A DNA stretch of 64,000 nucleotides from Catenaria anguillulae PL171. Lineage: Eukaryota; Blastocladiomycota; Blastocladiomycetes; Blastocladiales; Catenariaceae. Positions within the stretch are counted from its first letter, which is position 1. Each line of letters starts with the position of its first letter. The notes under the pieces were generated by a model, which was not told where the DNA came from, made no database searches, and saw nothing but the letters and a program-made list of their open reading frames with translations. Positions 11,262 through 22,559 of the stretch are shown one piece after another. The stretch lies in NCBI GenBank assembly GCA_002102555.1, contig MCFL01000006.1, forward strand, positions 1-64,000, given 5' to 3'. A program made the translations under genes and the position numbers.

Positions 11262-14200
11262 CTAGTGGTACCGAGCCCGCTTTGCAACAGGACGGCTGCT
11301 CGCATGCCCAAAATCATCATCTTCATCCTCCTCTTCCGAACTCATCTGCATGATTGCCCCGTCCGAGCCATCATCGTCACCAGCGTCCTCCTTGCTGCTA
11401 TCCCACTCTGCATAGCTCGCCCCTCCACCCGCCGCCCCACTGTTGCTCAACCGCTTGGACTTGCGCTTGCGCCCGGGCGGCGACTGCGGCATGCCCCTTG
11501 TCGGCGACATGATCCCACGAGCCGCGTGCGAAATGCCCTCCAATGCGGCAACGGCCGCACGCCGAGGCTGATGCGCACTGAGCGATGACGCGCCAATCTC
11601 GTCCTCAACCATAACTTCACTGCCTCTGCCCATGGCTGTGGCATCTGCATACCAGCCACTCGAAGTGGACGAGCGGTGCGGGAACTTGCCGCTGCCAACG
11701 CTGCCAGTGCTGGTTCGGCGAGCTGTCGAGGGACCGCGGCCGCTTGACCGGGCTGGGTTTGCCGATGACGATGTGGATGCGGATGTGGGCGCAGCGGCGC
11801 TCGAATGCGGTTGGTGGTGAAGGAACTCGTCTTCCATGTCACTGGACCGTTGTGGTGTCGACAAAGAATGCGACGCGGCAAACGCGGCTGCGGCAGTTCG
11901 TGAAGCGCGTGCAGATGTTTGTGGCGCGGCCGAGGTCGATGCGTCATCCACGAAGTCGTCAAAGTCCGCGTGCGAAGCCACGGTCGAAATGCTCGACAGG
12001 GACGTGGATGGTTGAATCGACGACCGCGTGCGAGTCATTGCTGGAACCTCAATCGAAACATGTGACGACGAGCCAGAAGTGGCGGCGGCAGCGCGGCGCG
12101 GGCGCGAGCTTGTACTACCTGACGGCGCAGCCGGCAAGGAACTGACTGTGGATACCGTCGAGACAGAGGATGCGCGAGAAGATGATGCAGATGGATTGCG
12201 CGCATGCGACCGCCGCGTGCCACGAGCCAATTCCGCCAGATCGGGCGACGACGATGGGTGCCACGAATTGGCGGAAATGCGAACTGCCGCAAGCGCCTTG
12301 GCCGATCGACCACCACGGCCGCCGCCTACGGCCGCACTTGCTGATGACGACGCAACCAGTGGTGCCGACAACGACGATGCCGCCTCGCCCATGGCAATGT
12401 CACCGTCTGGCCTTGCGCCATAGGCAAACCCTTGATCGTCCGAATCATACCCGGAATGCACCACTTGCTCTTCGTCTAATACAACGCTCGCCGGGTCGGG
12501 CAACGGGTACTCTCTTGTCAGCTGCTGAATCACCTCGGCCAGCCGCTCGCGGTCCGTCGCCACAGTCGGCTCTCGATTTCCGCTCGAGCTGGCCGATCTC
12601 CTGAGACGATCCAAATCTGCCGCCACCTCTTGTGGATGCCGGTAAAACTCGTTTTCGAGCCGTTGGGAAATCAAAAGGGTCGAAATTGGTCGATCCCGCC
12701 CGGGCACAACAACGGAAATCTCGGCTGGTGCCGCAATGTGCTTGATTCGCCGCAATAGTCGCTTGACCTTGTCCACAACAACATCGGGCAACCGCTCGCC
12801 TGTATGGCGCGTGTCGACAAATGTCTCGCTCTGAATCTCCCATGGGCTGACCCAATCCGACTCGGCCTCGTCCTCGCCCGGCTCTGCCCACAACACTTGA
12901 AACTTGCCCCACACCGCGGGATGGGGCCGGACATCCGTCACGGTGCCATCCCATGCGCCGTCATCGGCCATGACACGGATATCGTCCGCAAGACTGATGT
13001 GGTTGGTCGTGTCGAGCGCGTACTTGAGGCGTGACCGAAGCTGGATAAAGTCGGGGAAGCCTGTGCCCTCGTAGCGGACAGTGACCGTCTTGTGCCCGCG
13101 ATCGCACCGTGCCAGCGTGAGCTCGATTTGAACGGCGCCATGGATGCCACCGGGGTGCACCTTGATCCCTTGCACAATGGCAATAAAGTGATCGAGCGAC
13201 GAGCCTGATCCAACTGCTGGGATGCGAGCCGTGACATACACATTTGCGACGCCTGCTTGAATGCATTGGGTTTCGTGGGCCTCGAGAAATGTGGTATACC
13301 CTTCTGGGAAGAAGGCAACGCAATCGCCGAGTTGCGGACCGTACGAATAAGGGTCGTGCGTCGTGGCGTACATCCAGCTTGGGTAGTAGCGTGGCGGCTC
13401 GTTGGCTGCTGCAGCGGCGACGGCAGCTTCGAGTTGGGCGTTAGACGAGCGGCGAGTGAGGCGGGGAGCCGGGGCTAACGAGGAAGTGGACGAGGAGGCG
13501 GTTGTGCTTGCAGACGCAGCAGCACCACCACCACGGGTATTCTTTCGAGCTCGCTGTGACGATCGGATTGGCGCAACGTCCATTGCTGCCGCTGCAAGCG
13601 AAGCGGATGCAGCCGCGGCAGCCGCGGCTGCCCTTCGCCGTGGGCGTCCATTGCTGCTTTCCATACTCGACTCGTCACCTTGCATACCGTCCGCCTCGCT
13701 GGACGAATCCGAATGCGTTGCCACGGCCTCCTCCTCTTCCTCTTCGGCATCGCTCTCGTCGTCAGAGATCCTCAATGATCGATTCCTCGCTGGCGACCCG
13801 AGCCCGCCTGTCGCCGCGGCCGCACGCCGTGTGCGACCACGGCTGCTGCTGCTTGTTGCGGCGGCCAACCCGTCCTCTTCATCGTCCTCGTCTGACCCGA
13901 CCCTCCGGCGCTTGCTCCTCCTCGTCACCATGGCGGCAGCCCCTGCGCCGGCTGATGACGGACTTGACGACGGAATAGGTACGTTTTCGTCCGCCGACTC
14001 GTCGACTGCATGCAACTGGCGCCGCTTGATCCTGCGACTGGCACGCGTTTGTGGCCGGCCCTCATCCTCCTCGTCCTCACCCGCCACATCCTCTCGATCT
14101 GACCCAGACATATCCAAACCGCGCGTCAACAACTCATCATACATGTGGTTAGTCGACCGGGTGCGCCGCGTCCTAGCTCTTGTCGCGCGCGACGGACTGT

Positions 14201-17200
14201 CCAGAGCGGCATCCGACTGGTTGGACGCGGCCCGACGCAACCGAGTGCTGCGCGCAGGCGTGGTCGCGGTTGGTGCTGCTGCCGCGGCTGCAGATCCCGT
14301 GGACGATGCACGGCGTACAAGGCGGCGACCGCCACCCCACCGACTGACGCTGACGCAGACGAGGATGCCGCGGCCCAATGCGCTGGGGCCTCGTAATCGT
14401 CGCCGGAATCCTGATCCTGGATGGCACGCAGCGTGGCAAGGTACGCGGCATCGTCGTCGTCATCGTACGCGACAAAACCTTGCGGGTTTTGCGTAGCCCT
14501 GCGCCGCGACCGGCGGCCAGGCGACGGGGTGACTGCAGCTGCGTTGCGCCTGCGCGATGTCGACGACAAAGACGGACGGGCGTCTTCGTCGTCGCTCCCC
14601 GCATGAAACGCGGCGCCCAGCTCGTCAGCACTCGCTTGATCGCCGTGACCATCAGCACCCGTGCTCCCACCGGCCTCGCCATCGGACCCGCCCTCATGAT
14701 AATCCTCATCATCTGGATCGTCTACATCCACCAGGGGCAACGCCAACAAGGGCTCCACGTCCTGCACCGCCAACTGAAACTGCGGCGTTGGCGGGGCAAC
14801 CCTCCTCGCCCTGCCGCGCTTGCCAACGGCCTTTGCATGTGCCTCCATCTCGTCCCGACTCATTTCCACAACGCGATATCCGGCAAACACATGTCCCACA
14901 AGCATTCTTGCCTGATCGGCCGTTGTCAAGTCCTCTTGTGCCAGCTGATTGTACGGCATGCCCGCGGGCAAACTCGTCCTGTACGCCAACGCGGGCTGCC
15001 CCGGGTACGTATCTCCGCCACGTGGTCGGACATATTGCGGGTTCTCTTCAAAGTACGGATGCGCATGGTCGTACAGCCAGGGCACGGCCCGGTATGATCA
15101 ATCAGGTCGCGATCCGACGCGAAAAACTGCTCCTCGGGCGCCACAAGCGGTTCGCGCGCAATCGCATACAGTTTTGTCACCTGTGACCCCATCGGATCCA
15201 AATCGTCATTGAACAGGGACACGGCTATGGTCCATCCATCGGCCGAAATGTCGCAATGCGACACAACCCCGCTGTGTTTCTTGCCCACAGCGGCTGTGTT
15301 GCTTCGCGGTGCCACAGGGCCACGTACCCGGAACTTGAGCACGCAGTCAGAAACACGTCAGGCATTTGTGGGTGAGGCTCGAGTGTGTCAATGACACCCG
15401 GGTCGTCGGGCGCCAAGTCCGGGTAACTGTCGCCGCGAAAGGCGTTGACAAGCTGGCCCGACCGCGACTCAAACACGCGAATGAAGCCGTCGAGGTTGGT
15501 GGTCACGAGGTAATTGTCGCCCTCGAGCCAGCATGAGGAAACGACGTCGTACGCGCGCTTTTTGCGGCGCTTGCGTTTCGGTTGCTGCTGAGTGCCGTCG
15601 GGTTGCGAGTCAGCAAGCATCTGTGACGACGAGCCTGCGGCGTTTGACACCTGTTGCGATTGGGCGCTGGCAGCGGAGGCGGGGCGAGCGCTGGGTCGGG
15701 CACAATCGGGTCCTTGGATAGCGGTACGCGAACCCAGTGGCCAGAGGCGGGATTGAGAGACCATACATGTGCTTGGCCGTCTTCGGCATAGGCCAGCAAC
15801 CGGTCGCCCTTGTTTGAAAACTGCACGTCGACCATGGGCCCGTCGTGCTTGAGGTAGGCAATGCACGGCATGTCTGCAGGTTGCAGGAGCGGGTACGTTG
15901 GGCTGGTATCTGAAGTGCCGGCAGATGCGGACGGTTGCTGCCCTTCGCCCGGTGGGTCCACGTCCATTGCGTCCTCATCTTGGTCGTTGCTTGCAGGCGC
16001 AGGGACGGCGGGCGGCGGTGCGCCACCAGGCGGAACAGGCAACGGTGGCAAACCTGCCGCACCCAAATTGCTCGCACTTGCCAATGATGAGCTCGATCCG
16101 TCTCCAAAAACGCTCGTGGGCGGATCAACAAACCGATGCCTGACCAGTGGCCCCGTCGAATACACCCTGACCACGCCATCCGATCCACCTGCCGCCAAAA
16201 GCAACCCACTCGGATCCATGCTCAAACACACGGGATAATCCGTCTCGCGTGTCTTGAACGAAATGGCCAACGGCTGCTCTGGATACAAAAACCGCGCGGG
16301 CTCTTGTGTGCTCTCTCCCCTGACCCACCGCCACACTCTCAACATGCCATCGTCCTTTGTGGCGGCCACAATGATGCGATTTTCAGGAAACGGGGTGGTG
16401 GACCAAACAATGGCCGTGATGCGATTGATCCTCGCATTTGGCTCGTCGGGCGCCGCATTCGGGTAGTCCGGATGCCTGGCGACCTGCGGCGTGCGCAGTG
16501 TGGCCACTGGCTTGCCCGTTGCCAGCGCCCACACGCGGACGGCGCCGTCATGGCACCCCGATGCAATCATGGTGTTTTCGCGATTGATGGTCAGGTAATC
16601 CACGGGGCCCAGGTGGCCACGAAGCGAGTGCAGCAGCCAGCCAGTTTGCGCACACCAGATCTTGATGATCCAGTCGTTGGAGCCCGTGATGAGCCGCGAG
16701 TGCGTTCGATCAAACATGATGCAGTAGGTTTCGTGCGTGTGGCCAAAGAGCGACCCGATTTGTTCAAACTTGCGCATAGTGGAGGCGAGCGGGTGCGGAG
16801 TGGATGGTTGGGTTTGGCGCAGGCGGAGTGTGTCGACTGAGTGGGAAGCAATGCCTGACGCGTGAGGACACGGAACGAGACATAACAAGCAAATCAAGGC
16901 AAGGCAAGGCAAGGTGTACGTACCAATAGAGTGCGGCGGGCGCGGTTGTGGCAGGCTCGGAGCGGATATCAATGTTGACAAGCCATGGCGAGAGATCCAG
17001 TCTTGAACGATGGTCAAGAGCCCACTTGCATTGACGGATCCTGCGGCGCGTGACTGTTTGGTGGAAGCAATTCGTGATGATCAGTTTTTGCATGGGCCGC
17101 ATGTGAGACATGCAGTAGCATGAGCATGAGCATGAGCATGGGAAACATACGAGTTCTGTGGGCGTGATCCGACGAAAAGTGCCCTTGTAGGTGCGAGTGA

Positions 17201-17728
17201 GCGGAAGCACACCAGAGTCGTGGGCAGATTGGATGAATTGGCGGGAGGCAGCTTCGCCGCCCGGGACAGAAGAGAGAAAATCGCTGATGAGAAAGAGAAG
17301 CTGAGGACACAGAGGGCAGATTGAAAGGGGTCGGTCAGCACAGCCGAGGTCTGGGTGGTAAACTTCTCGAACAAATGGACAAACGCATACCTCTGCAAAG
17401 GTGAAACATCATGGCGGTAATGCAAAATAGCGGTCATTAGTGTCAAAACTGACCAAGAATGTCCGTGCATGTTTCCAGTCGGTTGATGGTGGAAGACGAA
17501 CGGCAAACCAGCTGTGTTCAGTTCGGAAGCGTTCACGAACAACGACGACTGACTCACGAACCCGTCCAATCACTCACTCACTCGAGCACATCCACCTCAA
17601 CCGACTTCGTAAATGCTCAGTAAAAGCAACATACCACCGCTTGTCTTGGCCGACAACTGCAGCCCGACCTCGCTATCTGCAGGCAACGGCGAAACAGCAT
17701 GCCTTGCTGGCACGTCAAGAGGGTCCAT
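11262..17728 (-). CDS. PHIP/BRWD-like WD40 and degenerate-bromodomain chromatin protein
   Basis: A protein of about 1,900 residues. Exons that join in frame are 17635-17728, a candidate 2-nt exon 17391-17392, 17151-17300, 16924-17053, 15728-16854, 15328-15650, 14341-15271 and 11262-14287. The LisH-like start LLFLISDFLSSVPGG matches the PHIP/BRWD N-terminus. WD40 repeats follow (GHTHETYCIMFDR, LITGSNDWIIKIW, IASGCHDGAVRVWAL), then a basic KRKRRKKR linker. The middle is very acidic and Ser/Ala-rich. The C-terminal part has the family block PQLGDCVAFFPEGYTTFLEA, a DDGAWDGTV segment and SPWEIQ, then a shortened, poorly conserved bromodomain region (RPISTLLISQRLENEFYRHP). The 56-bp and 53-bp introns at 15272-15327 and 14288-14340 are unusually short. 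The frame also slips near 15088-15097, where no intron fits. Animal relatives bind modified histones and serve CRL4 ubiquitin ligases. Family assignment is firm, exon details moderate. Confidence 0.8.
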
Positions 17729-18880
17729 GGCGGTACGACGGTTAGGTTGGGGTTGCACGCAAGCGAGACATGAAACGCTGGTGGATTGCCGAGGGTGTGG
17801 GTTGGAGACTGGAGGGTTGGGCATGGCCAGCTTTGTCGGGCCGACCCAATCCGTCACTCAAATCGGAATTTGTTCGTGTTTTGGTTGGAATCGGACTGTG
17901 GGATCGACGGTGGTTCTCTGCGTCAAGGGCTGAAAGACCCAAGTGTACTTATTGGCGAGTAGAGGTGGTGCAAGGGATGGTCGACCCCAAATGAGCAACT
18001 TGGGTCACAAAATCGGCTATTGCGCCGCTATTCCCTACAGCACATGGCCATTCCCTTGCCGTCATCGGGTCCGCCGCTCCGCCGTCCACCTGTTCATGTC
18101 GATTACGGCCGCCCACGCCCTCTCGTCGGCCCACAATACCCTGTACCTCGGTCCACGAGCCGGATTTCGAGGTGGTGGAAGAGCTCCGAATTTCGTTCAC
18201 GACAACACGACTTGCGCGAAACCCAACAACAGGCACACTTCGGCCCCACTCCATCATCCGACCACACATTAAAAAATGACCGGAAAACATTTCAACTCAA
18301 TGCTGCCCGTTACTCTGGCTATACGACCAGCAACGGCCAGCTGCTGGCCCGCGCTTGTCTTGCGGGGTCCATGGGTTTAGGTTCCGAGCACGGCCATTGC
18401 CATGGGATGGGAATGGCTCTGTACCAGTTCAGCATACTGCCATGGTATGCCCTTCAATGTTGAATCAATTTGGTCCTGTAAGCCCATCATCACTCGAATG
18501 GCACAAACGCCAGCTCGAAGGATGCGAACTATGCAGTAGGAAAAGAGAAGCCCTTCCCCCGAGGAGGCAGTCGTAGTGGCTGTCGGCGTGCACCTCCGCC
18601 AAAGTGCGCTGCTCTCAAGTCGCCTCCTGGTAAATGTTATTCAGCTTGGTTGGGGCCGTGGGATTGGGGTGGCAGTCACAGCCAGGCGTGGCTTATGGAG
18701 CCGATCTGGATTGGAATGCGATTGGAACCACCGCGGAAGCGGGCCTCCGATCTGCGCACTTCTGTGATTTGGAACTTACGTACAGGCTTCACGGCCAACG
18801 CGGCAAACCCGGAAACAAATACATTATGGAGCTGCATCTGTGGATTTACAAGGCACCTGTCATCACCCGGTCACATCACC
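17729..18880. other. Divergent intergenic region, 1.15 kb
   Basis: Between the PHIP/BRWD-like gene (minus) and a small orphan gene (plus). Should contain both promoters. No TATA box in a convincing place, no RNA gene and no supported coding sequence. Confidence 0.5.
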
Positions 18881-19315
18881 ATGTCCTCTAATCCAACGCC
18901 CTCGAGCTCTCCCCCAGCTCTCGTCCGCGTTGCCGGCCTCCCCTTCCCTCTCCCCGCCACGTACGCGCTTTCTGCTCCGGCCGACACTGACGCCGCCACC
19001 AACTCGGACCTCGCCACCACCATTCACATCCAGCCCGACTCGACATTCACCGTGACGTCGACCTCATCTGCCGACACTCCAATTGACGCTGGCATCACGG
19101 CCAACGGCAAGTGGACGTATGACCCGGAGACGCGTCGGCTGGCGCTGAGCCCGTCGAGTGGCACGCCAAAGCAAGTGTGGCAGATTGGCGTCACGACTAG
19201 GGATCTGTTTGTGTCGCGGATGACGGGCATGAAGGTTGTGGGCAAGCAGGGCGGCGAGGCAGAGTATCCGTTGCCAAGCGTCGGAAGCGTTTGGGCCAGG
19301 GTGAGGTCCGAGTAA
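18881..19315 (+). CDS. Small orphan protein with FPLPATY motif, no signal peptide
   Basis: Single exon of 144 residues starting MSSNPTPSSSPP at the first ATG after a stop-rich stretch. No known family recognised. It is clearly homologous to the secreted protein encoded at 53681-54196. Both share PFPLPATY near the start, a beta-rich middle with a Thr-rich strand, NGKWTYDPETRRL against NGEWTWNDKTGRF, and a terminal pattern E-[YF]-P-[LV]-P followed by W-x-RV. This copy lacks the signal peptide and has an Ala/Asp/Thr insertion after the first motif. The predominance of short Thr/Ser-rich strands suggests a small all-beta domain. The gene is convergent with the PPR-like gene, 289 bp away. Confidence 0.65.
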   Translation: MSSNPTPSSSPPALVRVAGLPFPLPATYALSAPADTDAATNSDLATTIHIQPDSTFTVTSTSSADTPIDAGITANGKWTYDPETRRLALSPSSGTPKQVWQIGVTTRDLFVSRMTGMKVVGKQGGEAEYPLPSVGSVWARVRSE

Positions 19316-19604
19316 GTTGTGGTGCATGTATTGGACGGTATAAGCACTTTCATTTTGCAACCAATTTCTGCTTGCCATGCTTTGAATATGAATGACATCG
19401 CCAGCACAAAGACATCCCGAACGCTTTCATGGTGAGACAAAATGTGATACTCTTTAGCATTGTGCATTCAGATTTACAAACATTGAGCTGGTCTTGCTAG
19501 CACAAGACGTGACATGTACCGACCAAATGTTCAGACTAATGACTAACCTTGAAAAACTGCAAAACAAAATCAAACGTATTGTCTCGGACAGGGAACGATC
19601 AGGT

Positions 19605-21453
19605 TCAAGCCTTGGCGCCCTCGGTCACGGCAGGCGCACGCGGAGCAGCGGGAGTAGCCTCGGCAGCCTTGGGCTCGACAGGGGCAGCGGCAGCGGGTGC
19701 GGGTGCGGCGGCAGCAGGTGCATCGGCCACCTTGGGCTGCGCTGCTTCGGCCGGCTCGGGCGTGGCCTTGGCAGTCACCTCGGTCTGGACCACTTGCTGG
19801 GCAACAGGAGCGGCAGCTGCATCCGATACAGTCGCCCGTGCAGCCTCGCGCCTGAACCGTTGCGGGGCCGTCGCCTCCCAATCACCGCCATTCTCCTCCA
19901 CAACCGACTTGAGCCACGCCATGTTGACTGCTGGGTGCTGAGCATTGAATCCCAACTTGTGCGCCGCCTCCAACAACTGCCTGGCCTTTTCGGCATGCCC
20001 GCACTTGATGTACGCAACCATCATGCACTTGAGCAGCGCCGGGTTGTTGAACTTGCTGCGCGTCGGAATCATGTCAAACGCTGCACGAATTGCGCCAATA
20101 TCCTTGTCGTTGGCGGCATGCCACTCAATCAACTGCATGTAAGGGCGGAACCGCTGGTTGGGCACCTCCTCGTACTTTGCCGTGTACACCTGGAGGAACT
20201 CGTGCAAACCCTGGATATCCTTTGCCTTGAGATGCGCGTCCACAACAACCGTGACCGTGTGCGAGTAAGTCTCGCGGCGTGCGCTCTTGAGGGCATCTGC
20301 GGTGTGTTGGCGGGCCTCGACCAAGTTGCCCTCAAGAATGGCGGCACGGGCGAGCACGCCAAACGCACCCGAGTTGAGGCGAATGTCACGCTCGGGCAGC
20401 TTTGCAATCAACTTGCGTGCCTCGTCACCACGGCGCTGGTCGATCAAGTTGTTGCCCATCCACGCATGGATCTTGCACAGGTTCAAGTTCTGGCCCTCGC
20501 GTGCAACATAGGCCTCAAACAGTTCCTTGGCCTTTGGCTCGTCGCCCTTGTGCCAGTACGCATCCATGACAATCGGGAGCAGCTGGTGCGTGTTGATACT
20601 GGCACGTTCGGCCTCCTGGGCAAGCTCGAGTACCTTGTCAAACTGCTTGGCAGAACGGTATGCGTTCATGCGGTTGGCATACGTCATGACGGATACCTCG
20701 CCCTGGCCGTGCTTGGCCACGAGCTTGGCATAGTACTCTTCAGTGAGCTCAGGCGACACGCGCCACGCCTTGCCAATCATGGTCTCGTAAATGGGCGCCG
20801 GAATGTCGAATTGGCCCTTTTCCAGGTTGGAGAAGATGGTGCGCATGCGATCAAAGTCGGGGCCCAAGTTGGACAGCCGGAACAGTCCCATGAGTTTGAC
20901 ATGGTCCATGAACGTGAGCGAGTCGGGCTGCATGGTGGCCAGTGGAAGGTACAGTTTCCAGGCATTGATCGAGTTGCCGTTGGCCACGCGGTCGCGGAAC
21001 TTGTCGAGGTCGGTCATGGGACTCGATGCGCCGTCGGGGCGCGGGGTGAATTGACGCCGAGGGCGGCCTTCGCCGTTGGTGTTGTTGTTGTTGTTGTATT
21101 GGCGTGGGCGACGCTCGCCGTCGAACTGACGGGGACGGCGCTCACCGTCGTACTGGCGGCGCTCGTCGTTGAACTGGCGCTGCGGACGTTGCTCGTTGTT
21201 GCGGACAATTCCTTGAGACGGGGCCGACTGGGAATCCGATTCAGCGCTGATACACGGCGGAGACATTGATTCAAGGTTTGTATCATTAGCTTCATGCAAC
21301 CTGGCGGGATCAGGTGCAATTTTGGTTGAATACGAACGAGTATGCTCGGACAGCCATGACGGCCATCGACCGGAACGCGGCCGACGATGGCGAGGCGAGG
21401 GAGGTGGCGCGGGCCACGGCACCCGAGGACGCGGTGATGATGCGGGACAACAT
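19605..21453 (-). CDS. Mitochondrial PPR-like helical-repeat protein
   Basis: Two exons: 21334-21453 and 19605-21227, with a 106-bp intron. Exon 1 supplies MLSRIITASSGAVARATSLA and further Arg/Ser/Ala residues, a good mitochondrial targeting peptide, ending at phase 0. A low-complexity linker rich in RR, Q and a five-Asn run follows. The body (about residues 130-460) is built of antiparallel helix pairs resembling PPR/TPR units, for example MTYANRMNAYRSAKQFDKVLEL and NNPALLKCMMVAYIKCGHAEKA. The last 90 residues are Ala/Pro/Glu-rich. Such proteins bind mitochondrial RNA or ribosomes; the specific target is unknown. The long open frame on the opposite strand is a codon-bias shadow. Confidence 0.75.
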
Positions 21454-22559
21454 GGTGTAGATTTGGCTGTGAGGTGATTATCGGTTCCGCGTCCAAATGG
21501 GCAGAAATGCATTGATTTGAGGTGTCGTCGATGCAAATTGCCTTGGTCTTCCCTTTACATCACGGAATGGATCGAAACCTTCACTTAGCAGATGACAGAG
21601 TGCTTTTGTTGACGCAGAAAACGTGACCGCACGACGCGTGCTGAACTGCTGATCCGGTCGACAGTATTCATGCGCAGTGCCAGTCGAACTTTACCGGCTG
21701 CGAATGGATCCATGCAGTGGTATGGGTGTGTCGAAGAGGGCAACAAGTACGGCACTGCAGGCGGCGCCACCGAGGCAAGAGCCCACATGGCAGTCGTTGT
21801 TGCTCCCTGCGCTTCCCGTCACCTGGCGCAGCGAAACTGCGCATCATTCCCACACATGGCCAATGTGAGGTCGACCATACGGCCCACAAAACCCATGATA
21901 CAAATGCTGCTAGAACACTCTATGAAAGCACTTGAAACGAGTTTCTAGCAAGCCCCGTTTCTCCCTTCCGCAAGTCGATACAAAAACTGTTTGTCGAATG
22001 CATGCCGTCAAGTACTGATGTAGAATACGTTTGTGTATCAGAAAGGACTTCAATTCCTCGACATGACCATATGAGAATTTCCCGCACAATTCAGAAAACC
22101 GTGGGGTTGACTTTCGTGGCACCTCAATCGCACCTTCCCACCTTCTCTCGCTCATGTGGCGAACCGTCCATTGCCCATGAGGTCCCAGCCCAGTAGCGTG
22201 CCCGTACCTGCTCTCAATCTTGACGAGACACTGGTGCACGTGCCCCGCCCGCCAGTGGCAACGTTTTGCACCTCGGTCCATGTTCCACGATGTGCAAGCC
22301 CCTCTTCAAGTCCTCCAGCGGCAAAAGGTAATATGGGATCGCTGCCGTCGTCTTGCTCGATCACACAAACTTTGAGACTGTATTGAGAATTGTATGAAAT
22401 CTTTCTTTATCGTTACACACACAACAAAAAAAAAACCAAGGAATCAAATCAGAGACCAGTTCAAAACCGCACAACCTCTCTCTTTCTTTGACACGGACGA
22501 GCAAGAATGCACTGCAGACATCCTCGGCTCGCCTCCTCTCCTATTCCTTCCGCTCGGCC
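21454..22559. other. Intergenic, 1.1 kb
   Basis: Promoter side of the PPR-like gene and 3' side of DGAT1. Contains only short ORFs without family features and an A-run near 22425. No RNA gene seen. Confidence 0.5.

Noticed and set aside
15651-15727. Apparent frameshift in the WD40 part of the PHIP/BRWD-like gene
   Set aside because: Explained by a normal 77-bp GT-AG intron (gtaccg...caacag) that joins the two frames at phase 0.
17101-17150. Short ATGAGC tandem repeat, and a CAAGG repeat near 16900
   Set aside because: Only three or four units each, both inside introns; no sign of CRISPR or mobile-element structure.
19494-21269. 591-codon open frame on the plus strand opposite the PPR-like gene
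   Set aside because: Lies wholly antisense to a gene with a mitochondrial presequence and helical repeats; it is Leu/Val/Arg-rich without domain pattern, as expected from GC-rich codon bias.
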